A program made the translations under genes and the position numbers. From positions 1 to 12,293 of the forward strand of contig JAFGUR010000151.1 of assembly GCA_016938425.1 (NCBI GenBank): a stretch of DNA of 12,293 bases, written 5' to 3'. Below, piece after piece: positions 1 through 7,533 of the stretch. Position 1 is the first letter of the stretch; each line of letters starts with the position of its first letter. The notes beneath the pieces were generated by a model that saw only the letters and a list, made by a program, of their open reading frames with translations, made no database searches and was not told where the DNA came from. The stretch is from Fusobacteriaceae bacterium. GTDB lineage: Bacteria; Fusobacteriota; Fusobacteriia; Fusobacteriales; Fusobacteriaceae.

Positions 1-1850
1 ATAAAGAAAAGGTCCTAAGGTATTGTCCTCAATTAAAGCAAAATGGAATTATAGTAAAAGAAGAATTTTTATTAAATTGGAATAAAAGAATACTGTTAAT
101 TACGGATAAAAGTATTTTAGGGAAAAATGTAGAGTTTGGTTTATCTTGGTTTATGACGGTATTCAAAACATATAAAAAAGAATTTATAGATGTATTAATG
201 GGAAATTTTACGGTGGTAATATTTTCTTTGTTTTTGCCTTTAATTACACAAACAATAATAGATAAAGTTTTGGTTCACAACAGTTTGTCAACATTGAATG
301 TACTTACTGTTATTTTTGCTTTATCAATATTTTTAGATTTTATTATAAAAATATCGAAAGATTACATATTGTTATTTACAACAACTAAAATAGATTTGAT
401 TTTGGGGAAAAAGTTGTTTCACCACTTATTTCATTTACCAATATCATATTTTGAAAATAGAAGTGTTGGAGTTATTTCAAATAGAATAAAAGAACTTGAG
501 AACGTCAGAGAGTTTTTAACCGGGACGCCCTTGAGTTCTTTTTTTGATTTACTTTTTATAGGGTTATATTTAATTTTTTTGTGGATATTTAGTCCTGTAT
601 TGACAGGAATAATTATTGTTTTCATTCCGGTTTTATTATTATTTGCATATTTGGTTTTACCCAAGTATAAAACATTAATTGAAGAAAGATCTAAAAATTC
701 TGCAGAAATGGAAGCTTTTATGATTGAAGGGTTATCGGGAGTTCATGCGATAAAATCATTTAGTTTGGAACCCAACATAAGACATAAATGGAGTAATTAT
801 CAAGCAAAAACTATGGCAACAAATTTTCAAACAAATTACATAGGGATTATTTATGGAATAACTATTGAAAAAATGCAAAAATTCTTAGATTTGTTATTGC
901 TCATAGTAGGGGCATATTTAGTTATAAACAAAAAGTTAACGGTGGGTCAGTTAATAGCATTTAGAATGATATCCTCAAATCTTACAAATCCACTTATTAA
1001 GCTTATAGAATTGATAAGAGATTTTGAGCAGATAAAAATTTCTATATTAAATTTAGGAGAAATATTAAATAATCCTACTGAAACAAGAAAACAAGAAGAA
1101 AATATAAGGATAGATAATGCAAATATAGTTTTTAAAAATGTTTCTTTTAGATATTCTTTGGAAGGAAACTATATAATACAAAACTTAAATTTTACAATTA
1201 ATAATGGAGAAGTAGTTGCTTTTGTGGGGAGAAGTGGTTCCGGAAAAAGTACAATAACTAAATTGATTCAAAAAATGTATATTTGCGAAGAGGGAGAAAT
1301 TACTGTTAATGATAGAAATATAAAAAACTTAAATGCAAATGCTTTAAGAAATAATATTGGTGTAGTAATGCAGGAAAACTTTCTATTCAATGGTTCTATT
1401 CGCGATAATATAGCAATTAAAAATCAAGGTGCAGATATAAAGCAAATAATCTACGCAGCGCAACTGGCAGGAGCGCATGATTTTATTTTAGATTTAGAAG
1501 ATGGGTATGACACAATAGTGGGGGAAAATGGTGTAGGACTGTCGGGTGGTCAAAAACAAAGGGTAGCAATAGCCAGAGCATTGCTAACAAATCCTAAGGT
1601 TCTTATTTTTGATGAAGCTACCTCTGCGTTAGATTATGAATCAGAAAGAATTATTATGAATAATTTAAAAAGAATTTGTCAGGGAAGAACTGTAATTATG
1701 ATTGCTCATAGACTATCTACCATCAAAGATGCAAATAGAATTTATGTTATTGAAAAAGGAAACGTTATCGAATCAGGAAGTCATCCGGATTTGATAAATA
1801 GGAATGGATTTTATAAGTATTTGCATGATTTACAGAAAGGAGAACAATAG
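1..1850 (+). CDS. HlyB-type T1SS ABC exporter, 5' end cut by window edge
   Basis: Inner-membrane ABC exporter (membrane domain fused to ATPase) that would power export of an RTX substrate. The frame is open from base 3 with no stop, so the ATG at 153 is internal. The roughly 50 residues before it (with FLLNWNKRILLIT) match the end of the C39-like domain and the linker of the next gene, residue for residue in style. The membrane domain follows, with the family motif FLTGTP near 510-530. The ATPase has Walker A GRSGSGKST (1227-1253), a Q-loop (VMQEN), signature LSGGQKQR (1539-1562), Walker B VLIFDEA (1599-1619) and the H-loop histidine at 1707. All nucleotide-binding motifs look intact. The gene ends with TAG directly before the next start codon, so the two are translated together. 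Whether its missing N-terminus carries a catalytic cysteine cannot be seen. Family assignment is very secure; the substrate is inferred from the neighbours. Confidence 0.95.
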   Translation, partial: KEKVLRYCPQLKQNGIIVKEEFLLNWNKRILLITDKSILGKNVEFGLSWFMTVFKTYKKEFIDVLMGNFTVVIFSLFLPLITQTIIDKVLVHNSLSTLNVLTVIFALSIFLDFIIKISKDYILLFTTTKIDLILGKKLFHHLFHLPISYFENRSVGVISNRIKELENVREFLTGTPLSSFFDLLFIGLYLIFLWIFSPVLTGIIIVFIPVLLLFAYLVLPKYKTLIEERSKNSAEMEAFMIEGLSGVHAIKSFSLEPNIRHKWSNYQAKTMATNFQTNYIGIIYGITIEKMQKFLDLLLLIVGAYLVINKKLTVGQLIAFRMISSNLTNPLIKLIELIRDFEQIKISILNLGEILNNPTETRKQEENIRIDNANIVFKNVSFRYSLEGNYIIQNLNFTINNGEVVAFVGRSGSGKSTITKLIQKMYICEEGEITVNDRNIKNLNANALRNNIGVVMQENFLFNGSIRDNIAIKNQGADIKQIIYAAQLAGAHDFILDLEDGYDTIVGENGVGLSGGQKQRVAIARALLTNPKVLIFDEATSALDYESERIIMNNLKRICQGRTVIMIAHRLSTIKDANRIYVIEKGNVIESGSHPDLINRNGFYKYLHDLQKGEQ

Positions 1851-3959
1851 GTGATAGATAGAGGAATAAAAGCGCTGGTATTGATAGCAAATCACTATGA
1901 ATTAAAAGGCGATTATAATCAAATAAAACATAATTATACATTTAATAATGAAGAAATTTCAAAAGATAATTTAGTAAGAGCTGCAAAAGAAATTGGATTA
2001 AAAACAAAAATTATAGAAACAAATTTTGAAAAAATAAAAGATTTAAAATTACCTGCAATTGTTTATTTGAAAAATGAATCCTATGTAATTCTTACAAGGA
2101 TATTAGCAAAAGAAAAAGAGCTAAAATACTTGGATATAGAAAAAATGCAAGAAAAAACAGTTGCTTACGATGAATTTAAAGAATTGTGGGATAACGAAAT
2201 ACTATTGTTTACTTACAGAGAGAAAACAAAGGAAGATAAAAAATTTGGACTAAAATGGTTTATAAATATTATTTTTAATTATAAAAAACCGTTAAATGAA
2301 GTTCTTTTTTCTTCTTTGGCTTTGCAAATTTTGGGGTTAGTATCTCCTGCAATTATGCAAGTAATTATAGATAAAGTATTGGTACATAGCACAAAATCGA
2401 CTTTGTGGATAATCGCCTTATGTCTTTTCTTGACAATAACATCGGAATGGATACTGGGAATAGGAAGAATGCTGATATTTTCTCATATGACAAGTAGAAT
2501 AGATGTGACTTTTAATGCAAAGTTATTTAAGCACCTACATTCTTTGCCAATAAAGTATTTTGAAGAAAGAAAAGTGGGGGAGATAACCAATCGAATTAGG
2601 GAAACTGAAAAAATAAGGTCTTTTCTAACCGGGACGCCTATAACGACAGTTATTGACATGGTATTTATAGTTATTTATTTAGTAATTATGTTTTGCTATA
2701 GCATCAAATTAAGTACCGAGATTTTATTAATAATGCCTGCTTTTGTAGTATTGTCACTTATAGTTACTCCCATTTTTAGGACGAGAGTAAAACATCGTTT
2801 TGATAAAAATTCAGAACTTACGGGATACTTGGTTGAAAGTATTTCCGGAGTGAATACTCTAAAAAGTTTGGCAGTCGAAAATAATTTTGAAAAAAAATGG
2901 GAAAATAAAATGGCTAACTATGTTACCGCAAGTTATAAGACAAGGTTTTTAGGAAATATAACAAATTCATTAGCCGAGCTTATTCAAAGTGTATTAAATC
3001 TTTTAATTGTATGGACAGGAACAAAAGAGGTTTTAAGCGGGAACCTTAGTGTAGGTGAATTTATTGCTTTTAGGATGTATTCTTCAAATATAATAATGCC
3101 AATAATAAGAACTTTACAACTATGGCAAACGTTTCAACAAACGGGAGTAGCAGTAAATAATTTGGAAGATATCTTTGATAATAATCCTGAGATGGAAATG
3201 GATAAAACTAAAACGGTTTTGCCTGATTTAAAAGGAACAATTGAGTTTGAAAATGTCAATTTTAAATATAAATTTGACGGAAAAGAAATACTGAAAGATG
3301 TTTCCTTTAAAATAGAAGCCGGAAATTCTTTGGGAATAATAGGAAGAAGTGGTTCGGGTAAAAGTACCATATCCAAATTAATTCAAAAATTATATCAGAC
3401 AAACAGAGGCAAAGTAATAATTGATGGAGTTGATACAACCCTAGTTGATCCAAGTTGGATACGAAGACAAATAGGAGTAGTTCTTCAGGATAATTATTTA
3501 TTTAATGATAGCATTAAAAATAATATAGATATCTCTAACGCGGGATATAGCGATGAACAAATTAAATGGGCGGCAACTTTAGCCGGAGCTCATGAATTTA
3601 TAGACGAATTGCCGGAAGGATATAACACTATTGTGGGAGAGAAAGGGGCATTTCTGTCAGGTGGACAAAGGCAAAGAATAGCTATAGCAAGAGCATTGGT
3701 AAGTAATCCCAAAATATTAATTTTTGATGAAGCAACTTCTGCTCTGGATTATGAATCGGAAAGTATCATTCAAAAAAATATGAAAGAAATAATAAAAGGA
3801 AGAACAGTTATTATTATTGCGCACAGAATGTCAACGTTAAGAGATGTAAATCATATACTCTCTTTGGATAAAGGAGAAGTAGTAGAATTTGGAGAAAAAA
3901 ATAGCTTATTAAAAAATAACGGGTTGTATTCATATATGTGTTCACAACAGATGGGGTAA
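1851..3959 (+). CDS. HlyB-type T1SS ABC exporter with degenerate C39-like domain
   Basis: Complete 702-residue exporter, close to the 707 of E. coli HlyB. Residues 1-125 are a C39-like domain: its start IDRGIKALVLIA aligns with IDYGLYALEILA of HlyB. Arg4 stands where C39 peptidases have the catalytic Cys, and Tyr78 (SYVILTR) where the His lies, so it should bind substrate but not cleave a leader. The membrane domain covers about 145-440 (FLTGTP motif shared with the upstream gene). The ATPase has Walker A GRSGSGKST (498-506), signature LSGGQRQR (from 602), Walker B ILIFDEA (Asp626, Glu627) and H-loop His658, all intact. The start is GTG immediately after the upstream TAG, with AAAGGAG (1836-1842) eight bases before it. 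As a tandem paralogue of the preceding gene it may form a heterodimer with it, as proposed for RtxB/RtxE of MARTX systems. Family assignment is secure; heterodimer formation is inference. Confidence 0.97.
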   Translation: MIDRGIKALVLIANHYELKGDYNQIKHNYTFNNEEISKDNLVRAAKEIGLKTKIIETNFEKIKDLKLPAIVYLKNESYVILTRILAKEKELKYLDIEKMQEKTVAYDEFKELWDNEILLFTYREKTKEDKKFGLKWFINIIFNYKKPLNEVLFSSLALQILGLVSPAIMQVIIDKVLVHSTKSTLWIIALCLFLTITSEWILGIGRMLIFSHMTSRIDVTFNAKLFKHLHSLPIKYFEERKVGEITNRIRETEKIRSFLTGTPITTVIDMVFIVIYLVIMFCYSIKLSTEILLIMPAFVVLSLIVTPIFRTRVKHRFDKNSELTGYLVESISGVNTLKSLAVENNFEKKWENKMANYVTASYKTRFLGNITNSLAELIQSVLNLLIVWTGTKEVLSGNLSVGEFIAFRMYSSNIIMPIIRTLQLWQTFQQTGVAVNNLEDIFDNNPEMEMDKTKTVLPDLKGTIEFENVNFKYKFDGKEILKDVSFKIEAGNSLGIIGRSGSGKSTISKLIQKLYQTNRGKVIIDGVDTTLVDPSWIRRQIGVVLQDNYLFNDSIKNNIDISNAGYSDEQIKWAATLAGAHEFIDELPEGYNTIVGEKGAFLSGGQRQRIAIARALVSNPKILIFDEATSALDYESESIIQKNMKEIIKGRTVIIIAHRMSTLRDVNHILSLDKGEVVEFGEKNSLLKNNGLYSYMCSQQMG

Positions 3960-3963
3960 ATTA

Positions 3964-5319
3964 ATGAAAAAAATAATGGAATTAATAAACGATAAAGATA
4001 AATTGCAATATGAATTTCTTTCGCCTGCGTTAGAAATAATAGAAACACCTCCTTCGCTTTTAGGTAAATTTACTATAAAAGTTGTTTTTGGAATTCTATT
4101 GATAGTACTTTTAATTAGTGTTCTGGGGAAAGTGGATATAGTAGCTTCGGCCTCAGGTAAATTAATACCAAGTGGAAGATTACAAACCATTCAACCTATG
4201 GAAGAAGGAGAAATAATAAAAATAAATGTTCAAGAAGGAGCTTTTGTAAAAAAAGGGCAAGTCTTGATAGAACTTAACGGAAAAATTAAAGAGTCTGATT
4301 TGAATGAAGTTAAAAAAAGTAAAATTGTTTGTCTTTTAGAAAAAGACATGGCTCTGGCTGAACTCAATGGAAAAGATGTAGAGGCTGTCTTACAAAAATA
4401 TAAAGGTGAAAAATCCATTAGTCCAGAGGACTTAGAATTTCAAAAATCTCTTTTATTATCTAAAAGAGAAGAATACTCAAATAAAGAAAAGTCTTTAATG
4501 CTTACCATAGAACAAGAAAATTCAGAATTAAATATGAATTATAGTGAGCAAAAACGTATTGAAAAAGAAATATCCTACTGGAAAGAAGAAAATAGAGTAG
4601 CAAAAAATCTATATGAAATCGGAAGTATTTCTAAATTGGAATGGAAAACCAAAGAGAAGGAATTAAATAATTCTATAAAGCAATTAGAAGGAACAAACAT
4701 TAAAATTGTTCAAATAGGTCAAAAAATTGCCGAAAGTCAAAAAAATCTTATGAGTATGCAGGAAGAAAGAAGAAAGAATATTCTTTCTCAAATAGTGGAA
4801 TTGGATAAGAAGATAAATGAGTTAAGTTCGCAATCCATAAAAGCAGAAGAAAGTTATAAGTACCAAAAACTTATATCACCGGTAAACGGAACAGTTCATG
4901 GGTTGGCATCATATACAATCGGCGGAATATTGAAACCGGCGGAAACAGTCATAACCATAGTGCCAGAAGGGGCAAAATTTATGGCAGAAGTAATGATACT
5001 TAATAAGGATATCGGTGTTGTAAAGAAAAATCAAGAAGTTGAAATAAAAGTAGAGGCTTTTCCGTTCCAAAAATTTGGAACTATTAAAGGAAAACTTATA
5101 AATATAAGCCCCGATGCCATACAAGATGAAAAAATAGGATATGTGTATAAAGCATTGGTGTCAATGGATAAAAATTATTTTACGTTAAATGGTCAAGATA
5201 AAATAATTTCTCCCGGAATGACACTTACTGCAGAAATAAAAACAGGGAAAAGAAGAATAATAGAGTTTTTCTTATCACCTATTATTAAAAATACTGACGA
5301 AGGCTTGAAAGTGAGGTAA
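3964..5319 (+). CDS. hlyD: HlyD-family membrane fusion protein (T1SS adaptor)
   Basis: Periplasmic adaptor, anchored in the inner membrane, that links the ABC exporter to the outer membrane channel. In 451 residues it has: a short cytoplasmic N-terminus with YEFLSPALEIIETPPS, a signature of HlyD proteins (E. coli HlyD has a near-identical stretch); one membrane helix at about 37-55; a first lipoyl half (about 73-105, ending VKKGQVLIELN); a long charged coiled coil (about 110-300) that would dock on the channel; a second lipoyl half beginning KLISPVNGTVHG; and a C-terminal beta-barrel domain ending GMTLTAEIKTGKRRIIEFFLSPI, again typical of HlyD. The ATG lies four bases after the upstream stop, with GATGGGG as a moderate ribosome site. 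The cytoplasmic tail suggests it can contact substrate as HlyD does. Identification is secure at family level; the substrate is inferred. Confidence 0.96.
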   Translation: MKKIMELINDKDKLQYEFLSPALEIIETPPSLLGKFTIKVVFGILLIVLLISVLGKVDIVASASGKLIPSGRLQTIQPMEEGEIIKINVQEGAFVKKGQVLIELNGKIKESDLNEVKKSKIVCLLEKDMALAELNGKDVEAVLQKYKGEKSISPEDLEFQKSLLLSKREEYSNKEKSLMLTIEQENSELNMNYSEQKRIEKEISYWKEENRVAKNLYEIGSISKLEWKTKEKELNNSIKQLEGTNIKIVQIGQKIAESQKNLMSMQEERRKNILSQIVELDKKINELSSQSIKAEESYKYQKLISPVNGTVHGLASYTIGGILKPAETVITIVPEGAKFMAEVMILNKDIGVVKKNQEVEIKVEAFPFQKFGTIKGKLINISPDAIQDEKIGYVYKALVSMDKNYFTLNGQDKIISPGMTLTAEIKTGKRRIIEFFLSPIIKNTDEGLKVR

Positions 5320-5323
5320 AAAA

Positions 5324-6208
5324 ATGAAAAAGTTATTGGTATTTTTTTCATGTATTTCACTTTTATTAGCAAATACTTATGAATTAAAGCTAAATGAATT
5401 GGAGATATTAAAACAAAATAAGGAAAAATATATTAGACAAAAAAATATTTCTTATTCGGAATTTGAAAAACTTCAATTAGATGAAAAAGTAATTCAAAAA
5501 GAACTCGAAATAGCCCAGTTTATTCAACAAAGATTGGAAGAGAAAAATAAGTACGAAGCAAGATTGGATGAGCTTAACCAATTAATTAGTTTATTATCAA
5601 TTAAGGATAGCGAAATTAGTAAGAAATACGATCAACTTAAAGTTAATACAGACGGAATATCAAAATTGGACTTAGATAAAATGTACTCGGGTATTCAAAT
5701 AAATAGAAATCAAATAAAAAAAAGTCAATTAGAAAAGGAGTATATTACATATCTTTTGTCTACGGAAGAATACAGTAAAATGGAAAATTCTTTAAAAAAA
5801 GATAAGATAATAATAGTTCTAGAAAATTTTTATAATGCTTTAATTGATGTTAAAACCCAAGAGGTTAAGGTAACCGAAATTGAAAAAAAAGGGGATACGT
5901 TAATTAAAATAAAAAAGTTAGAGCTTGATTTAGCACAAGAAGAAAAGGTTGTAACTATAATGAATCATGAAATAAAAATGAAGGATTTTAAGAATAAATA
6001 TGACATTTTATTGATTGATAAAGCAAATTGCCAAAATCAAATAGATTTATTGGTGAAAGAGCAAGATATATTGGATAAAAAAGTATCTTTAGGAGCTGCT
6101 TCAAATAAAGAGTTTTTTGATAAAGTTCTTGAAAAATACGAAAAAATGGAAGAAAAAGTTAGAATAGAAGGTGAAATAAAATTAAAAGAAATAGAGCTAA
6201 ATCAATAA
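5324..6208 (+). CDS. exported all-helical coiled-coil protein, TolC-like helices without beta hairpins
   Basis: A 294-residue protein with a short signal peptide (MKKLLVFFSCISLLLA, cleavage likely after Ala16), so periplasmic or outer-membrane associated. The rest is rich in Lys, Glu, Leu and Ile in heptad-like order with almost no Gly or Pro, predicting long helices. The segments LENFYNALIDVKTQEVKV and KVSLGAASNKEFFDKVLEKYEKMEEKV resemble helices of outer membrane efflux (TolC) proteins. The second resembles the C-terminal helix of the downstream channel protein (LYLQGDMGLLDYLKNQTEAYKAKVDYL). I see no aromatic beta-strand segments, and it is well short of the about 450-490 of TolC, so it is unlikely to form a complete barrel alone. 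The start is supported by GAGGT (5313-5317), which overlaps the stop of the upstream gene. Its role is unknown: possible options are an accessory channel subunit, a periplasmic sleeve or a decayed duplicate. The gene is real; a TolC relation is likely but unproven. Confidence 0.85.
   Translation: MKKLLVFFSCISLLLANTYELKLNELEILKQNKEKYIRQKNISYSEFEKLQLDEKVIQKELEIAQFIQQRLEEKNKYEARLDELNQLISLLSIKDSEISKKYDQLKVNTDGISKLDLDKMYSGIQINRNQIKKSQLEKEYITYLLSTEEYSKMENSLKKDKIIIVLENFYNALIDVKTQEVKVTEIEKKGDTLIKIKKLELDLAQEEKVVTIMNHEIKMKDFKNKYDILLIDKANCQNQIDLLVKEQDILDKKVSLGAASNKEFFDKVLEKYEKMEEKVRIEGEIKLKEIELNQ
6168..6183 (+). promoter_or_regulatory. ribosome binding site and candidate ATT start codon of the TolC-like gene
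   Basis: AAGGTGA at 6168-6174 is a strong match to the 3' part of the consensus GGAGGTGA and sits six bases before an in-frame ATT at 6181-6183. Translation from there adds a basic N-region (KRNRAKSIK) and completes a hydrophobic core (LAIPVYFIIINMLY) ending in AA before NVD. No ATG, GTG or TTG lies in this frame between the stop at 6172 and the GTG at 6223. ATT starts are rare but known (infC). A lost ATG through mutation or sequence error is the alternative. Confidence 0.55.
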
Positions 6209-6222
6209 AATTAGCAATACCG

Positions 6223-7533
6223 GTGTATTTTATAATAATCAATATGCTTTATGCTGCTAATGTTGACTTAGATTATATGCTAAAAACTTTTGAAAGTGAA
6301 AGTAATTTTGTAAAAAAAATAGAAAATGAAAAACAAAAAATAGTAATTGAAAAAGATGGATTAAAAAATGATAAATGGAAAAGTATTGATTTGAAATTCA
6401 ATACTGCTTATGACATTACTTATGGAGGAGCAGATTCCTTAAAAATTGCGGATACTATCGATAAAGGGAATCTTACTGCAGAACTTGGTTATAGAGGGTT
6501 TTATATCAAATCTCATTACTCATATACGACGAAAAGATATGAAGTAATAGAAAATAGAGTATATCAATATCCTTATTATTATATTTTAGACGAATTTGCT
6601 TTAGGATATAAAAAAGTTTTAAATGATTTTTTATACAGTGAAGACGATTATAAGGAAAATTCTAATCAGATAAAAGAAAAAATTACAGGGTATAAAAGCA
6701 GAGCACAAATTATAGAAAAAGAAGAAGGAATTATAGATAAGTATGTTGAGATTAAAAACGATGAATTGGAAGCATTATTAAAAAAAGCTCAGCTTGAAGA
6801 AATGGAAGAAACATTTAATATTTTAAAAACAAAATTAGAAATAAATGAATCTACCCAAATAGATTTTAATATTATGAGATTAGAAATGAATAAAACAAAA
6901 GAAGAAATGGAATATCTTTTAAAAAATATTCAAGTTAAGAAAAAGTCTTTATTTGATGTTGTAGGCATAAAAGAAGATATAACAGAATTAGATGAATTAT
7001 CGAACATAGAAAACAATGAAGTTACTGTAACAGATTTAAGCTTGAAAGCTTTAGAGGAAGAGTTAAATTTGGAGAAGGAAGGTTTAAAGTATATAAAGAG
7101 ACAAAACCAATGGCCAATAGAAGCTTTTGCTCAATACGAAACAGTAGAAGAAAAATATCAAGTAGGATTAAATTTTAATTTAGACCTTTTTAAATATCAC
7201 ATAGAAGAAAAACAAAAAAAACAGGATATAAGTACAAAGGTTATTGACATTGAAGATGAAAAAATAAACAGAGAAAATATATTGCAAGAAAGAAGTGCAA
7301 AATTATTGTATTTTAAGGAAAACTTAAAAACCTGTGAAGAATTGTCAAATGTCTATTACGAAAAACATCAATATACCAAAGAACTTTATCTACAGGGAGA
7401 TATGGGACTTCTTGATTATTTAAAAAACCAAACAGAAGCTTACAAGGCTAAGGTAGATTATTTAAAAGTTAAAAATAACTACTATGCTTTACAGTATAAA
7501 ATTTTGATAAACGGAGGAAACAACAAAAAATGA
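6223..7533 (+). CDS. TolC-like outer membrane channel protein of the T1SS
   Basis: Outer membrane exit channel, expected to form a trimer with a barrel in the outer membrane and a helical tunnel in the periplasm. Two aromatic beta-strand regions fit the two barrel hairpins of TolC: about 45-125 from the GTG (WKSIDLKFNTAYDITYGG to PYYYILDEFALGY) and about 298-325 (WPIEAFAQYETVEEKYQVGLNFNLDLF). Long helices lie between and after them, and the C-terminus (LYLQGDMGLLDYLKNQTEAY...YYALQYKILI) is the usual last helix of the family. The listed start is the first ordinary start codon, GTG 6223, but it has no ribosome site and cuts into the signal peptide. An in-frame ATT at 6181, six bases after AAGGTGA, adds MKRNRAKSIKLAIP and gives a textbook signal peptide; I think that is the true start, overlapping the upstream gene by 28 bases. 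The frame is closed by TGA at 6172. Length is then 450, near TolC. Confidence 0.88.
   Translation: MYFIIINMLYAANVDLDYMLKTFESESNFVKKIENEKQKIVIEKDGLKNDKWKSIDLKFNTAYDITYGGADSLKIADTIDKGNLTAELGYRGFYIKSHYSYTTKRYEVIENRVYQYPYYYILDEFALGYKKVLNDFLYSEDDYKENSNQIKEKITGYKSRAQIIEKEEGIIDKYVEIKNDELEALLKKAQLEEMEETFNILKTKLEINESTQIDFNIMRLEMNKTKEEMEYLLKNIQVKKKSLFDVVGIKEDITELDELSNIENNEVTVTDLSLKALEEELNLEKEGLKYIKRQNQWPIEAFAQYETVEEKYQVGLNFNLDLFKYHIEEKQKKQDISTKVIDIEDEKINRENILQERSAKLLYFKENLKTCEELSNVYYEKHQYTKELYLQGDMGLLDYLKNQTEAYKAKVDYLKVKNNYYALQYKILINGGNNKK

Noticed and set aside
153..1850. The ATG at 153 as the start of the first ABC gene
   Set aside because: The frame is open to the left edge and codes for the end of a C39-like domain aligned with the next gene; 153 is an internal methionine.
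431..5124. Minus-strand open frames of 60-80 codons opposite the ABC and HlyD genes (for example 431-664, 3134-3376, 4230-4418)
   Set aside because: They are short, lie opposite well-identified genes, have no recognisable product and are expected by chance.
5324..5360. Lipobox at Cys10 of the coiled-coil protein
   Set aside because: FFSC does not fit the lipobox well (no Leu at -3), and the hydrophobic core continues past it to a better signal peptidase I site at Ala16.
5324..7533. The coiled-coil and channel genes as one gene split by a frameshift
   Set aside because: Each has its own signal peptide and ribosome site, and the channel protein already has both barrel regions and full family length.
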